Origin: Collinsella sp. BG-O-102
GTDB lineage: Bacteria; Actinomycetota; Coriobacteriia; Coriobacteriales; Coriobacteriaceae
DNA length: 64,000 bases
Reading direction: 5' to 3'
Assembly: GCF_023656745.1 (NCBI RefSeq)
Contig: NZ_JAMOKO010000005.1
Coordinates: 86,122 to 150,121 of the forward strand
Under the pieces are notes generated by a model. It ran no database searches, was not told the DNA's origin, and saw only the letters and a list, made by a program, of their open reading frames with translations. The position numbers and the translations under genes were made by a program. Below are positions 42,112 through 49,472 of the stretch, piece by piece (position 1 is the stretch's first letter; every line of letters starts with the position of its first letter).

Positions 42112-44370
42112 TTACGCTTTCTTGGCAGGAGCCTTAACAGCAGCTGCCTTGGCCTTGGGAGCAGTCTTTTTGGTGACCGCCTTCTTGGCCGTGGTGGACT
42201 TGACCGAAGCCCTGGCAGCGGGCTTGGCGGTCTTCGCCTTAACCGGAGCCTTCTTAGCAGCCGCGGCCTTGGGCTTCACCGAGGACGTGCGCTTACGCGC
42301 CGCCTTCTTGGGCTTCTCGACCACCGGCGGCTTGTAGCTGCTGGGACCGCGGCGCTTAAGCACCACGCCTGCCAGGCCAGGCACCTTCATCTCGATAGAG
42401 TCCATCTGCCCGTTCCAGGGATAGGGTTCGCTCGAGCAGGTGTAGGGCTCCTCGCCGGCATAGCCGCTGCCGCCAAACTCGGGACGGTCGGAGTCAAAGA
42501 TGACCTCCCAGTCGCCCTCGCGCGGCACTCCCACGCGGAAGCTCTCGTAGCTCGCCGGGTCAAAGTTGATCAGAATTACCAGGTCGTCATCGACGTCCTC
42601 GCCCTGACGCACAAAGCTCACGATGGACTGCTTGGAGTTGTCCGCGTCGATCCAGGTAAAGCCGTCGTCGGTGTATCCGCGCTCGTACAGGGCGGGCTCG
42701 GCGGTGTATAGGTGGTTGAGCGCCTTGATATACGCCTGATGATGACGGTGGGTCTCATACTCCTCGGTCAGGAACCACTGGATGGATTCGTAGTAGCGCC
42801 ACTCAATAAACTGGCCGATCTCGTTGCCCATAAAGTTGAGCTTGGCACCGGGGTGCGTCATCTGGTAGAAGGCCAGCGTGCGCAGACCGGCAAACTGGCG
42901 CCACCAGTCGCCCGGCATGCGGCCGATGAGCGAGCACTTGCCGTGTACGACCTCGTCGTGGCTTAGCGGGCAAATAAAGTTCTCGGTAAAGGCATACATG
43001 ATGGAGAACGTGAGCAGCCCGTGGTTGCCGGGGCGCCACGGAAAATCGGTCTGCATGTAGTGCAGCGTGTCGTTCATCCAGCCCATGTCCCACTTGTAGT
43101 GGAAGCCCAGGCCGCCGTCCTGCGGCGGATAGGTCACGAGCGGCCACGCGGTGGACTCCTCGGCCATCATCATCACGTCGGGGTAGTGCGCCTCCACAGC
43201 GCAGTTGACCTGGCGGATAAACGCGCTGGCGTCCAGGTCTTCCTCGGTACCGTACTTGTTGAACTTCTTTTGACCGGGATCGTCGATGCCAAAGTTGAGG
43301 TACAGCATGCTGGACACGCCGTCCATGCGAATGCCGTCCACGTGGAAGTTCTCGAGCCAGTACAGCACGTTGGAGACCAGGAAGGAGCGGACCTCGCCGC
43401 GGGCGAAGTCAAACTTGTGCGTGCCCCAGTTGGGATGAATCTCGTGCTCAAACAGCATATGGCCGTTAAAGGTGGCAAGGCCATGGGAGTCGGCGCAAAA
43501 ACCGCCGGGAACCCAGTCCATGATCACGCCAATGCCTGCCTCGTGGCATGCATCGATAAAGTGCATGAGCTGCTGGGGGTTGCCGTAGCGCGACGTGGCG
43601 GCGTAGTAGCCGGTCGTTTGGTAGCCCCAGGAGCCGTCGAAGGGATGCTCCATGAGCGGCATGACCTCAATATGCGTATAGCCCATGTCGTGCACGTAGT
43701 CCACGAGTTCCACCGACAGGTCGTCGTAGGTATAGAACTCGCCGCGCTGCGCGGGGAAGGGGTCCATGGGGCCAGGGTAGTTGCCGTACTCGTCCGGCTC
43801 GCCCTGCGGAGCGTCGCCGTGGCGCTTCCACGAGCCAATATGCACCTCGTAGATGTTGAGCGGCTGCGACATGTGGTTGTGATCGGCGCGGCGCTTGAGC
43901 CACGCGGCGTCGTTCCACTTGTAGCCATCGAGGGTCCACAGCACGCTCGCGGTACCCGGGGGGCACTCGGCCTTAAAGGCATACGGATCGGCCTTGTAGA
44001 GCTTTTCGCCCTCGTTGGTCTCGATGAGATATTTATAGAGCTGCCCCTGCTCGGCGCCAGGAATAAAGCCTTCCCAGATAGCGCTCGTATGCACGGGCAC
44101 CAGCGGGTTGGCTTCCTCATCCCAGTCGTTAAATTCGCCAATGACATGGACACTCTTTACGTCGGGCGCCCAAACGCAAAAGCGCCAGCCGCGTGTGCGC
44201 TGCTGCGTGTCGGGATGCGCGCCCATCTTTTCCCAGCTGCGCTCCCACGTGCCGATGCCAAACAGATAGACATCGTCCTTGGTGAGCTCCGGTGCGTGCG
44301 GAGCCGGTTTGCGGGTTGCGGGCTTTTTAGCCGTTGGCTTTAGCTTTGTATCGCTCACGTTTGATCCCAT
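42112..44370 (-). CDS. glgB: 1,4-alpha-glucan branching enzyme GlgB with Lys/Ala-rich tail
   Basis: About 752 residues. It introduces alpha-1,6 branches. A short basic N-terminus (KLKPTAKKPATRKPAP) precedes the CBM48-like domain (RFCVWAPDVKSVHVIGEFNDW) and GH13_9 barrel: DGIRMDGVSSMLYLNFG (nucleophile), MMMAEESTAWP (acid) and LSHDEVVHGK. After the final beta domain (LAGVVLKRRG) there is a ~70-residue tail rich in Lys, Ala, Pro and Thr, similar in character to that of GlgA. The start is uncertain: ATG 44370 is used; GTG 44358 has GGGA 6 nt upstream and is a fair alternative. First gene of the glycogen operon. Confidence 0.93.
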   Translation of the reverse strand: MGSNVSDTKLKPTAKKPATRKPAPHAPELTKDDVYLFGIGTWERSWEKMGAHPDTQQRTRGWRFCVWAPDVKSVHVIGEFNDWDEEANPLVPVHTSAIWEGFIPGAEQGQLYKYLIETNEGEKLYKADPYAFKAECPPGTASVLWTLDGYKWNDAAWLKRRADHNHMSQPLNIYEVHIGSWKRHGDAPQGEPDEYGNYPGPMDPFPAQRGEFYTYDDLSVELVDYVHDMGYTHIEVMPLMEHPFDGSWGYQTTGYYAATSRYGNPQQLMHFIDACHEAGIGVIMDWVPGGFCADSHGLATFNGHMLFEHEIHPNWGTHKFDFARGEVRSFLVSNVLYWLENFHVDGIRMDGVSSMLYLNFGIDDPGQKKFNKYGTEEDLDASAFIRQVNCAVEAHYPDVMMMAEESTAWPLVTYPPQDGGLGFHYKWDMGWMNDTLHYMQTDFPWRPGNHGLLTFSIMYAFTENFICPLSHDEVVHGKCSLIGRMPGDWWRQFAGLRTLAFYQMTHPGAKLNFMGNEIGQFIEWRYYESIQWFLTEEYETHRHHQAYIKALNHLYTAEPALYERGYTDDGFTWIDADNSKQSIVSFVRQGEDVDDDLVILINFDPASYESFRVGVPREGDWEVIFDSDRPEFGGSGYAGEEPYTCSSEPYPWNGQMDSIEMKVPGLAGVVLKRRGPSSYKPPVVEKPKKAARKRTSSVKPKAAAAKKAPVKAKTAKPAARASVKSTTAKKAVTKKTAPKAKAAAVKAPAKKA

Positions 44371-44703
44371 CATGACGCGGCAGCGTGTTGCCTTGGTGAC
44401 TAGATGCGAAAGGTCCAAGGCTGCACGAATCGAAGGGACGGCGAAGTTTCTGTGATTCGTTCCACCTCGCGTGCTCGGTGGAACTTTCGGCAAAACTACG
44501 ATAACACCTGTGCGTTAGTTTTATGGACGAAAGCGGATTTGCGCGGGCGTTTAATCGGTAAGCGACATGTTTATACCACTGGCAGATTTGACGTGGTAAA
44601 ACTCTTGACAGTTTTACCAATTTGGGTTTCAAAATTGTTTGGCTGACGTTTGGTAAAACGTTTTTAGCAGGATGTTTACCATTTGATATCGAAAGGTTCG
44701 TTT
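44371..44703. other. Divergent regulatory region between glgB and the HAD gene
   Basis: No gene is seen in this 333-nt interval. It holds a hairpin (GTTCCACC/GGTGGAAC, 44459-44484) on the glgB leader side, the cluster of TGGTAAAAC/GTTTTACCA motifs on the HAD side, and a TTGACA hexamer at 44605-44610 lying between two of the motifs. It is locally AT-rich compared with the surrounding genes. Confidence 0.6.
44594..44681. promoter_or_regulatory. Cluster of four TGGTAAAAC-type motifs with a candidate promoter
   Basis: TGGTAAAAC at 44594-44602, GTTTTACCA at 44611-44619, TGGTAAAAC at 44651-44659 (within GGTAAAACGTTTTTAGC, close to a LacI-type palindrome about CG) and GTTTACCA at 44674-44681. TTGACA at 44605-44610 could be a -35 box, with CAAAAT at 44630-44635 as a poor -10 at long spacing. 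A repressor bound here would block the HAD gene and perhaps glgB. Confidence 0.5.
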
Positions 44704-45393
44704 ATGTCCCGTACCGCCGCTCCCAAGGTTGCTTTTATTTTTGATTGCGATGGCACGCTGGTAAATAGCACCCCCGTTTGGGCCTATGCCCAGCCTGAGT
44801 TATTGCACCGTCACGGGATTGACGTGACGGTCGACGATTTTGCCCAGTTTGAGCATTTGTCGTTGGAGGATGAGTGCCAGGCCTACCACGACACCTGGGG
44901 CATTGGCGCAAATGGTGAGGAGCTCTACCGTGAGCTGAGCGACATCCTGATCGATGGCTACTCCAAGGTGCCGCCGCGCGAGGGGCTCCTGGCATTTTTG
45001 AAGCAGGCGCAGGAGTCCGGAATTGCCATGTGCGTTGCCACGTCCACGCCGGCCGAGCTGGTTAAGTCTGCGCTCGCTGGTGCCGGGCTCGACGCTTACT
45101 TGGAATTTGTTACCACGACGGGCGAGGCAGGACGCTCCAAACAGTTCCCCGACGTATACGAGCTGGCGCTGCGCCGCCTGGAGGAGCGCCACGGGTGCAA
45201 GTTTGAGCGTGTATGGGTGTTTGAGGACGCCGTCTTTGGCCTTAAGAGCTCTGGTGTCGCCGGCTTTAAACGCGTGGGCATCTATGACCCGCACGGCCGC
45301 ATGAAGCGCGACGAGGTTCGCGATAACTGCGAGATCTTTATCGATAGCTATGAGGACCTGGATCTGGCCCGCGTGCTTTCGTTTGAGGGATAG
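44704..45393 (+). CDS. HAD-family phosphatase, beta-phosphoglucomutase-like
   Basis: 229 residues. FIFDCDGTLVNSTPVW is motif I with two aspartates; VATSTPAELVKSAL is motif II (Thr/Ser); the lysine is probably in RSKQFPDVY; WVFEDAVFGLKSS supplies the acidic motif. The alpha-helical cap after motif I is of the beta-phosphoglucomutase/HAD-IA type. Phosphosugar or nucleotide phosphatase activity is likely, but the substrate is unknown. It is divergent from the glycogen operon and shares its motif-rich promoter region, so a role in glucose-phosphate metabolism is a reasonable guess. ATG 44704 follows GAAAGG. Confidence 0.85.
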   Translation: MSRTAAPKVAFIFDCDGTLVNSTPVWAYAQPELLHRHGIDVTVDDFAQFEHLSLEDECQAYHDTWGIGANGEELYRELSDILIDGYSKVPPREGLLAFLKQAQESGIAMCVATSTPAELVKSALAGAGLDAYLEFVTTTGEAGRSKQFPDVYELALRRLEERHGCKFERVWVFEDAVFGLKSSGVAGFKRVGIYDPHGRMKRDEVRDNCEIFIDSYEDLDLARVLSFEG

Positions 45394-45402
45394 GCGGGGG
45401 CT

Positions 45403-46044
45403 GTGGCTTGCAAGGTATTAGTGGTCTGCGGCTCGCCCGTGGTGGCGAGCGAGGATCTGTTACGTAGACTAGCGGGGGAGTGCGACCGTGTTGTCGCCGT
45501 GGACCGCGGACTCGACGCGCTGCTGGGCGCGGGACTGGGCTGTGACGTGTATGTGGGGGATGCCGACACGGTGAGTGATGCGGGTCGTGCGTTGGTCGAT
45601 GCCGCCGAAGCCTTTGAGGTAGAACGCCATAACCCCTACAAGGACTATACCGATCTGGCGCTAGCGCTCGATTCCGTCCGCCGTCGTTGGCCGGGTGCCG
45701 AAGTGGTTGCGACCTGCGCCACGGGTGGCCGTCCGGATATGGCGCTTTCCGTACTGGGGCTGCTTGCAGGCTACGATGACGCCCCAGTCTGGATTGCCGA
45801 AGACGAGACCACGGCCCGCATCCTGCACGGAGGCGAATCGTGGACCATCGAGGGCTCTGAAGGCAAGACGTTCTCTATCATCGCCATTGCCCCCAACACC
45901 GAGGTAAGCGAACGCGGTCTAGAGTGGGAGCTAGACCACAGCTCCCTGGGCCTGTTGGCCGACACCGGCATCTCTAATGTCGTTAGAAAAACGGCCAAGA
46001 TCCAAGTTCACACCGGCACCGCCATCGCTTACCTATATCAATAG
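45403..46044 (+). CDS. Thiamine pyrophosphokinase-like protein
   Basis: 213 residues. It would transfer pyrophosphate from ATP to thiamine. AVDRGLDALLGAGLGCDVYVGDADTV corresponds to the family's nucleotide-binding GDxDS region, followed by HNPYKDYTDLALALDSV, ATGGRPDMALSVLGLL, and a C-terminal beta domain ending in HTGTAIAYLY. The usual GD(F/L)DS is GDADT here, so activity is probable but not certain. GTG 45403 lies 10 nt after the HAD gene stop, suggesting one operon. Confidence 0.82.
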   Translation: MACKVLVVCGSPVVASEDLLRRLAGECDRVVAVDRGLDALLGAGLGCDVYVGDADTVSDAGRALVDAAEAFEVERHNPYKDYTDLALALDSVRRRWPGAEVVATCATGGRPDMALSVLGLLAGYDDAPVWIAEDETTARILHGGESWTIEGSEGKTFSIIAIAPNTEVSERGLEWELDHSSLGLLADTGISNVVRKTAKIQVHTGTAIAYLYQ

Positions 46045-46072
46045 GCATTTAGAATCTGACCCAAAAAAGCCC

Positions 46073-46101
46073 TTGCACGCCGCGCCATCTTCCCCTATAG
46101 T
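46073..46101 (+). promoter_or_regulatory. Promoter of the tRNA-Ala gene
   Basis: TTGCAC (46073-46078) and TATAGT (46096-46101) are separated by 17 nt, close to the sigma-70 consensus, and end 13 nt before the tRNA. Confidence 0.75.
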
Positions 46102-46114
46102 ATCTCCACGTCAC

Positions 46115-46190
46115 GGGGGCGTAGCTCAGCTGGGAGAGCGCTTGACTGGCAGTCAAGAGGTCAGGGGTTCGATCCCCCTCGTCTCCACCA
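46115..46190 (+). tRNA. tRNA-Ala (GGC anticodon)
   Basis: 76 nt with encoded CCA. The cloverleaf closes: acceptor GGGGGCG with CGTCTCC, D arm GCTC/GAGC, anticodon arm CTTGA/TCAAG around loop CTGGCAG (anticodon GGC), T arm AGGGG/CCCCT with TTCGATC. The G3:U70 pair, the alanine identity element, is present. It lies just upstream of the exopolysaccharide locus, and its 3' end could be an integration site, although no direct repeat of it was seen in the window. Confidence 0.97.
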
Positions 46191-46200
46191 TCGTGAATGC

Positions 46201-46230
46201 AAAGGCCTTCGGAATCCCGAAGGTCTTTTT
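46201..46230 (+). terminator. Rho-independent terminator after tRNA-Ala
   Basis: CCTTCGG/CCGAAGG stem around AATC, extended by A-T pairs to 12 bp, ending in TCTTTTT. Confidence 0.88.
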
Positions 46231-46877
46231 CATGTCAAAACGCCTCGCGTCACAAATCCTTCCTTACACCAACAAAAAGTTGCACAATTTATTCCCCATG
46301 TCTGCACATAGTTTGTTAGACAAGCGCAATTACCAGTGCAGCTCGCTGCTCCATTTAGGCTTCAGAAACGCTCCTAATCACCGTTAGCACCCCAATAACC
46401 TGCATCAACGTGAACAACATCCTAAAACAACCCTCTTAAGCACGCTTAATGAACGATATGTTGTCCGCCACAAGTTAAATCAGTTTCACTAACTGCTTGT
46501 GCTAGGATACCTAACGTTACATGAGTTCAACTGTGCTCACGGCTCCTGTAAGTCACAAAGCACAGGGTCGATCAGCATCCGGCCGTAACGGCGGTGTTAG
46601 AAAAACCACGAGCTCCAATATTGATTGCCATGCGCGATTTTGTTCTTTTTACGGCTAATTACATCTTCGCTTTAACCAGTGCAATAAGTTGCTACGGCAA
46701 ATCACAGCAGTCCTTCAGCTGTTTGCATGCGGTCCAGTTTTGAAATCACTCGACCGGTTCGCATGCAGCCAGCTGAGGTTATAGGCATTTTTGCGATACG
46801 TGCCTGTGACTTCAGTGCTGCTTTTATACATACCGTTCACGGTGGGACAGAGCCACGTGCTTGTCTGACTGGGCTCA
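46231..46877 (+). other. Long AT-richer leader region of the exopolysaccharide locus
   Basis: About 650 nt with no convincing gene on either strand. It contains a short perfect palindrome TTAAGC-AC-GCTTAA at 46436-46449 and is less GC-rich than its flanks. It must hold the promoter of the polysaccharide operon, but I could not choose -35/-10 boxes with confidence. A long untranslated leader fits control by the NusG-type antiterminator encoded just downstream. Confidence 0.5.
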
Positions 46878-46936
46878 GGGTTTGAATATGGAGCGCCTTC
46901 GCGCACAAGCGCCCTGGCGAAGCCATACCCAAACCC
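46878..46936 (+). promoter_or_regulatory. Large RNA hairpin in the leader, just upstream of the NusG-like gene
   Basis: GGGTTTG (46878-46884) pairs with CAAACCC (46930-46936); inside it TATGG pairs with CCATA, and CTTCGC pairs with GCGAAG near the tip, separated by small internal loops. No T-run follows, so it is not a simple terminator. The gene beginning 38 nt later encodes a LoaP-like factor; LoaP proteins are known to recognise RNA hairpins in leaders, so this is a candidate recognition element. Confidence 0.5.
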
Positions 46937-46973
46937 CGTGAGCCACACGTAAGACAGCAAGGGGGTGCTGCTC

Positions 46974-47519
46974 GTGTGGTATGTGATCCAGGTCATTAAC
47001 GGTCGCGAAGACGTAATGCGCGAGCGCATCGAGCGCATGTTGCCAGCCGGCACCATGCAGGAGCTCTTTTATCCCCAATTTCAAACCGAGATTAAGGTAC
47101 ACGGTGAATGGGTCAATACGACCAAGCCGCTCTTTCCCGGTTATCTTATCTGCGATACGGCAGATCCACGCACCGTGCAACAGTATCTGCTGCGCATGGA
47201 CGACTTTGCCCGGGTGCTTGCCCAGGACGGTCAGTTTGTGCCGCTGGCAAAAGAAGAGGCTCAACTCATAAGCAGCTTTACGCATAGGGGAGACCGCGTA
47301 GTGCCCATGAGTGAGGCCCTAAAAGACGGCGACCAGGTCGTAGTAACTGCTGGTCCGCTACTGGGCCACGAAGGCCTCATCAAAACCATTAACAGACGCA
47401 AGAGCACTGCTTATCTGGAGCTCGACTTGTGCGGCCGACGCGTAACCACCCGCGTTGGCCTTGCGGTGCTTTCAAAAGAGCAGCGCGTTATGCGCAATCA
47501 CAGAAGAGCGATCGCCTAG
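46974..47519 (+). CDS. NusG-paralogue antiterminator (LoaP/UpxY-like)
   Basis: 181 residues. An N-terminal NGN domain (WYVIQVINGREDVMRERIERML; FPGYLICDT) is joined to a KOW domain (LKDGDQVVVTAGPLLGHEGLIKTINRRKSTAYLEL). Its place at the head of a polysaccharide cluster and its divergence from housekeeping NusG indicate a specialised processive antiterminator that lets RNA polymerase read the long operon. GTG 46974 is chosen: AAGGGGG lies 7 nt upstream, whereas the in-frame GTG at 46965 is within that site. Confidence 0.85.
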   Translation: MWYVIQVINGREDVMRERIERMLPAGTMQELFYPQFQTEIKVHGEWVNTTKPLFPGYLICDTADPRTVQQYLLRMDDFARVLAQDGQFVPLAKEEAQLISSFTHRGDRVVPMSEALKDGDQVVVTAGPLLGHEGLIKTINRRKSTAYLELDLCGRRVTTRVGLAVLSKEQRVMRNHRRAIA

Positions 47520-47584
47520 CTGCAAGCTCGCAAGCGGACGACCGAAGGCAAAAAGTATCGGGGGAGGGGCTCTTGGAGCCTACG

Positions 47585-48367
47585 ATGATGACCATGGCAC
47601 AGGGCGCGCGGGAGACGCGCACGGCCGCCACGGCGAATTCCGTCACTGCCGCAGCCGGTGCTGCGGGGGATTACCTTACAAACGAAGAAGCGTACAAGAT
47701 GCTGCGCGGTGCCAACTCCGGCGTGAAGCCCGAGCTTGGGCACAGGCTCTACCGCGTTGTTAAGCGTACGGTGGACATTGTCGCCGCCGGCGGAGCCCTG
47801 GTGTTGCTCTTTATTCCCGGGGTAATTCTGAGCGTGGTCATTTGCATAAAGAGCCCGGGCGCCAGCCCCCTATATTCACAGTGGCGCGTGGGCCGCGTGC
47901 GCAAAGACGGCACGTTCTACCTGTTTAAGATCTACAAGTTCCGCAGCATGGTTCCCAACGCAGACCAAATGCTCAAGGACTTGCAGGCCCAAAACGAGGC
48001 CACTGGCCCCATGTTTAAAATGAAGCACGACCCGCGCATTATTCCCGGTGTGGGTAACTTCATTCGCAAGCACAGCATCGACGAGCTGCCCCAGCTCATC
48101 AACGTGTTCTTGGGCCAAATGAACCTCATTGGCCCGCGCCCCGGCCTGCCGCGCGAGGTTGCCCTGTACAGCGAGCACGACATGAAGCGCCTGGCGGTAA
48201 AACCCGGCTGCAGCGGTCCTTGGCAGGTAATGGGCCGCAGCCACCTGGGCTTCAACGAAATGGTTGAGCTGGATCTTCACTATATAGAGAATCGCAGCCT
48301 GCGCCAGGACCTGCGGTTGATATTCGGCACGCTGAAGACGATGTTCTCTGGGGAAGGTGCCGTGTAG
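47585..48367 (+). CDS. Undecaprenyl-phosphate sugar phosphotransferase (priming enzyme, WbaP/Pgl type)
   Basis: 260 residues. It starts the repeat unit by moving a sugar-1-phosphate from a nucleotide sugar to undecaprenyl phosphate at the inner membrane. One N-terminal membrane segment (TVDIVAAGGALVLLFIPGVILSV) and the catalytic domain are seen: FKIYKFRSM, DPRIIPGVGNFIRKHSIDELPQL, GQMNLIGPRPGLPREV. About 50 poorly conserved residues precede the membrane segment. ATG 47585 has GGAG 9 nt upstream. The sugar specificity cannot be read from sequence. Confidence 0.92.
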   Translation: MMTMAQGARETRTAATANSVTAAAGAAGDYLTNEEAYKMLRGANSGVKPELGHRLYRVVKRTVDIVAAGGALVLLFIPGVILSVVICIKSPGASPLYSQWRVGRVRKDGTFYLFKIYKFRSMVPNADQMLKDLQAQNEATGPMFKMKHDPRIIPGVGNFIRKHSIDELPQLINVFLGQMNLIGPRPGLPREVALYSEHDMKRLAVKPGCSGPWQVMGRSHLGFNEMVELDLHYIENRSLRQDLRLIFGTLKTMFSGEGAV

Positions 48368-48368
48368 C

Positions 48369-49472
48369 ATGCGCATCGCCATGATAGGCCAAAAGAGAAC
48401 GGGTTCGCGCGAGGGCGGCGTAGAGGTGGTGGTAGGCGAGCTTGCTCGCCGTATGGCAGACCTTGGTCACCAAGTAACCTGCTACGACCGTATGGGCGAA
48501 GGAGCTCCTTCCGAGCCCTACGAGAAGGATGGCTACCGCATCGTTCCCGTAAAGGCTCTGGACATCAAGGGGCTCTCTGCGCTCACGAGCAGCTTTGCCG
48601 CAACAAGGGCCGCCATCAAAGACGGGGCAGACGTAATTCACTATCACGCAGAGGGGCCGTGCGTCCCCCTTCGTTTTGCGCGTTCCGCGGACATCAGGAC
48701 CGTGGCAACGATCCACGGCCTGGACTGGCAGCGTGCAAAATGGGGCGGCTTGGCTTCCAAGTACATCAAGTTCGGCGAGGCGACGGCGGCCAAGTGCGCG
48801 GATGCGCTCATCGTGCTTTCCCGGGGCAATCAGGAGTACTTCAAGGAGGCTTACGGCCGCGAGGCTACGCTCATTCCCAACGGCATCACTCCCGAGGCGG
48901 ATCTTCCCGCGAAGGAGATCTCCGAGCGCTCGGGGCTCACCCAGGGCTCCTATGTCCTCTACCTCGGTCGCATTGTGCCCGAGAAGCGACCGGAACTGTT
49001 GGTGGAGGCGTACAAGCAGGTAAAGACGGATAAGCGCCTGGTTATCGCGGGCGACTCCTCCGATACGGACGACTACGCCGTGGCGCTCAAAGAGGCTGCC
49101 GCGTCCGACCCCCGCGCGCTCTTTACCGGCCACGTTGAGGGCAACCTGCTCTCCGAGCTGTACTCCAACGCGTATTGCTACGCGCTCCCCTCCGACGTTG
49201 AGGGCCTGCCTATGAGCTTGCTGGAGGCCATGTCTCACGGTGCGGCATGCGTTACCTCGGATATTCCCGAGCGCGCGGATGTTCTGCAGGGTTGCGGGCT
49301 CACGTTCCCACACGGAGACGCGGGGGCGCTGCGCGACGTGCTTGAAGGCCTGATAGCGGATTCTGCCCAAGCGGAGAGGCTGGGCGCCATGGCACGTGAC
49401 CGCGCGATTAATGGCTATGACTGGAACAGCGTCGTCCAAAGGACGCTTGCTTTGTATGAGGGTGTTGCGTAA
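48369..49472 (+). CDS. Glycosyltransferase family 4
   Basis: 367 residues, GT-B fold. The N-terminus RIAMIGQKRTGSREGGVEVVVGELARRM is the acceptor-side domain typical of rhamnosyl/glucosyltransferases in capsule loci; the C-terminal domain has YLGRIVPEKRPELLVEA and the donor-binding PSDVEGLPMSLLEAMSHG. It adds a sugar to the lipid-linked repeat unit; donor and linkage are unknown. The start follows the priming enzyme stop by 1 nt; the stop overlaps the next gene by 1 nt. Confidence 0.88.
   Translation: MRIAMIGQKRTGSREGGVEVVVGELARRMADLGHQVTCYDRMGEGAPSEPYEKDGYRIVPVKALDIKGLSALTSSFAATRAAIKDGADVIHYHAEGPCVPLRFARSADIRTVATIHGLDWQRAKWGGLASKYIKFGEATAAKCADALIVLSRGNQEYFKEAYGREATLIPNGITPEADLPAKEISERSGLTQGSYVLYLGRIVPEKRPELLVEAYKQVKTDKRLVIAGDSSDTDDYAVALKEAAASDPRALFTGHVEGNLLSELYSNAYCYALPSDVEGLPMSLLEAMSHGAACVTSDIPERADVLQGCGLTFPHGDAGALRDVLEGLIADSAQAERLGAMARDRAINGYDWNSVVQRTLALYEGVA

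Noticed and set aside
46115..46190. tRNA-Ala as the attachment site of an integrated element
   Set aside because: No integrase gene and no second copy of the tRNA 3' end was seen in the window.
45977..46387. A plus-strand frame running through tRNA-Ala
   Set aside because: It overlaps a well-formed tRNA, its terminator and the end of the thiamine kinase gene.
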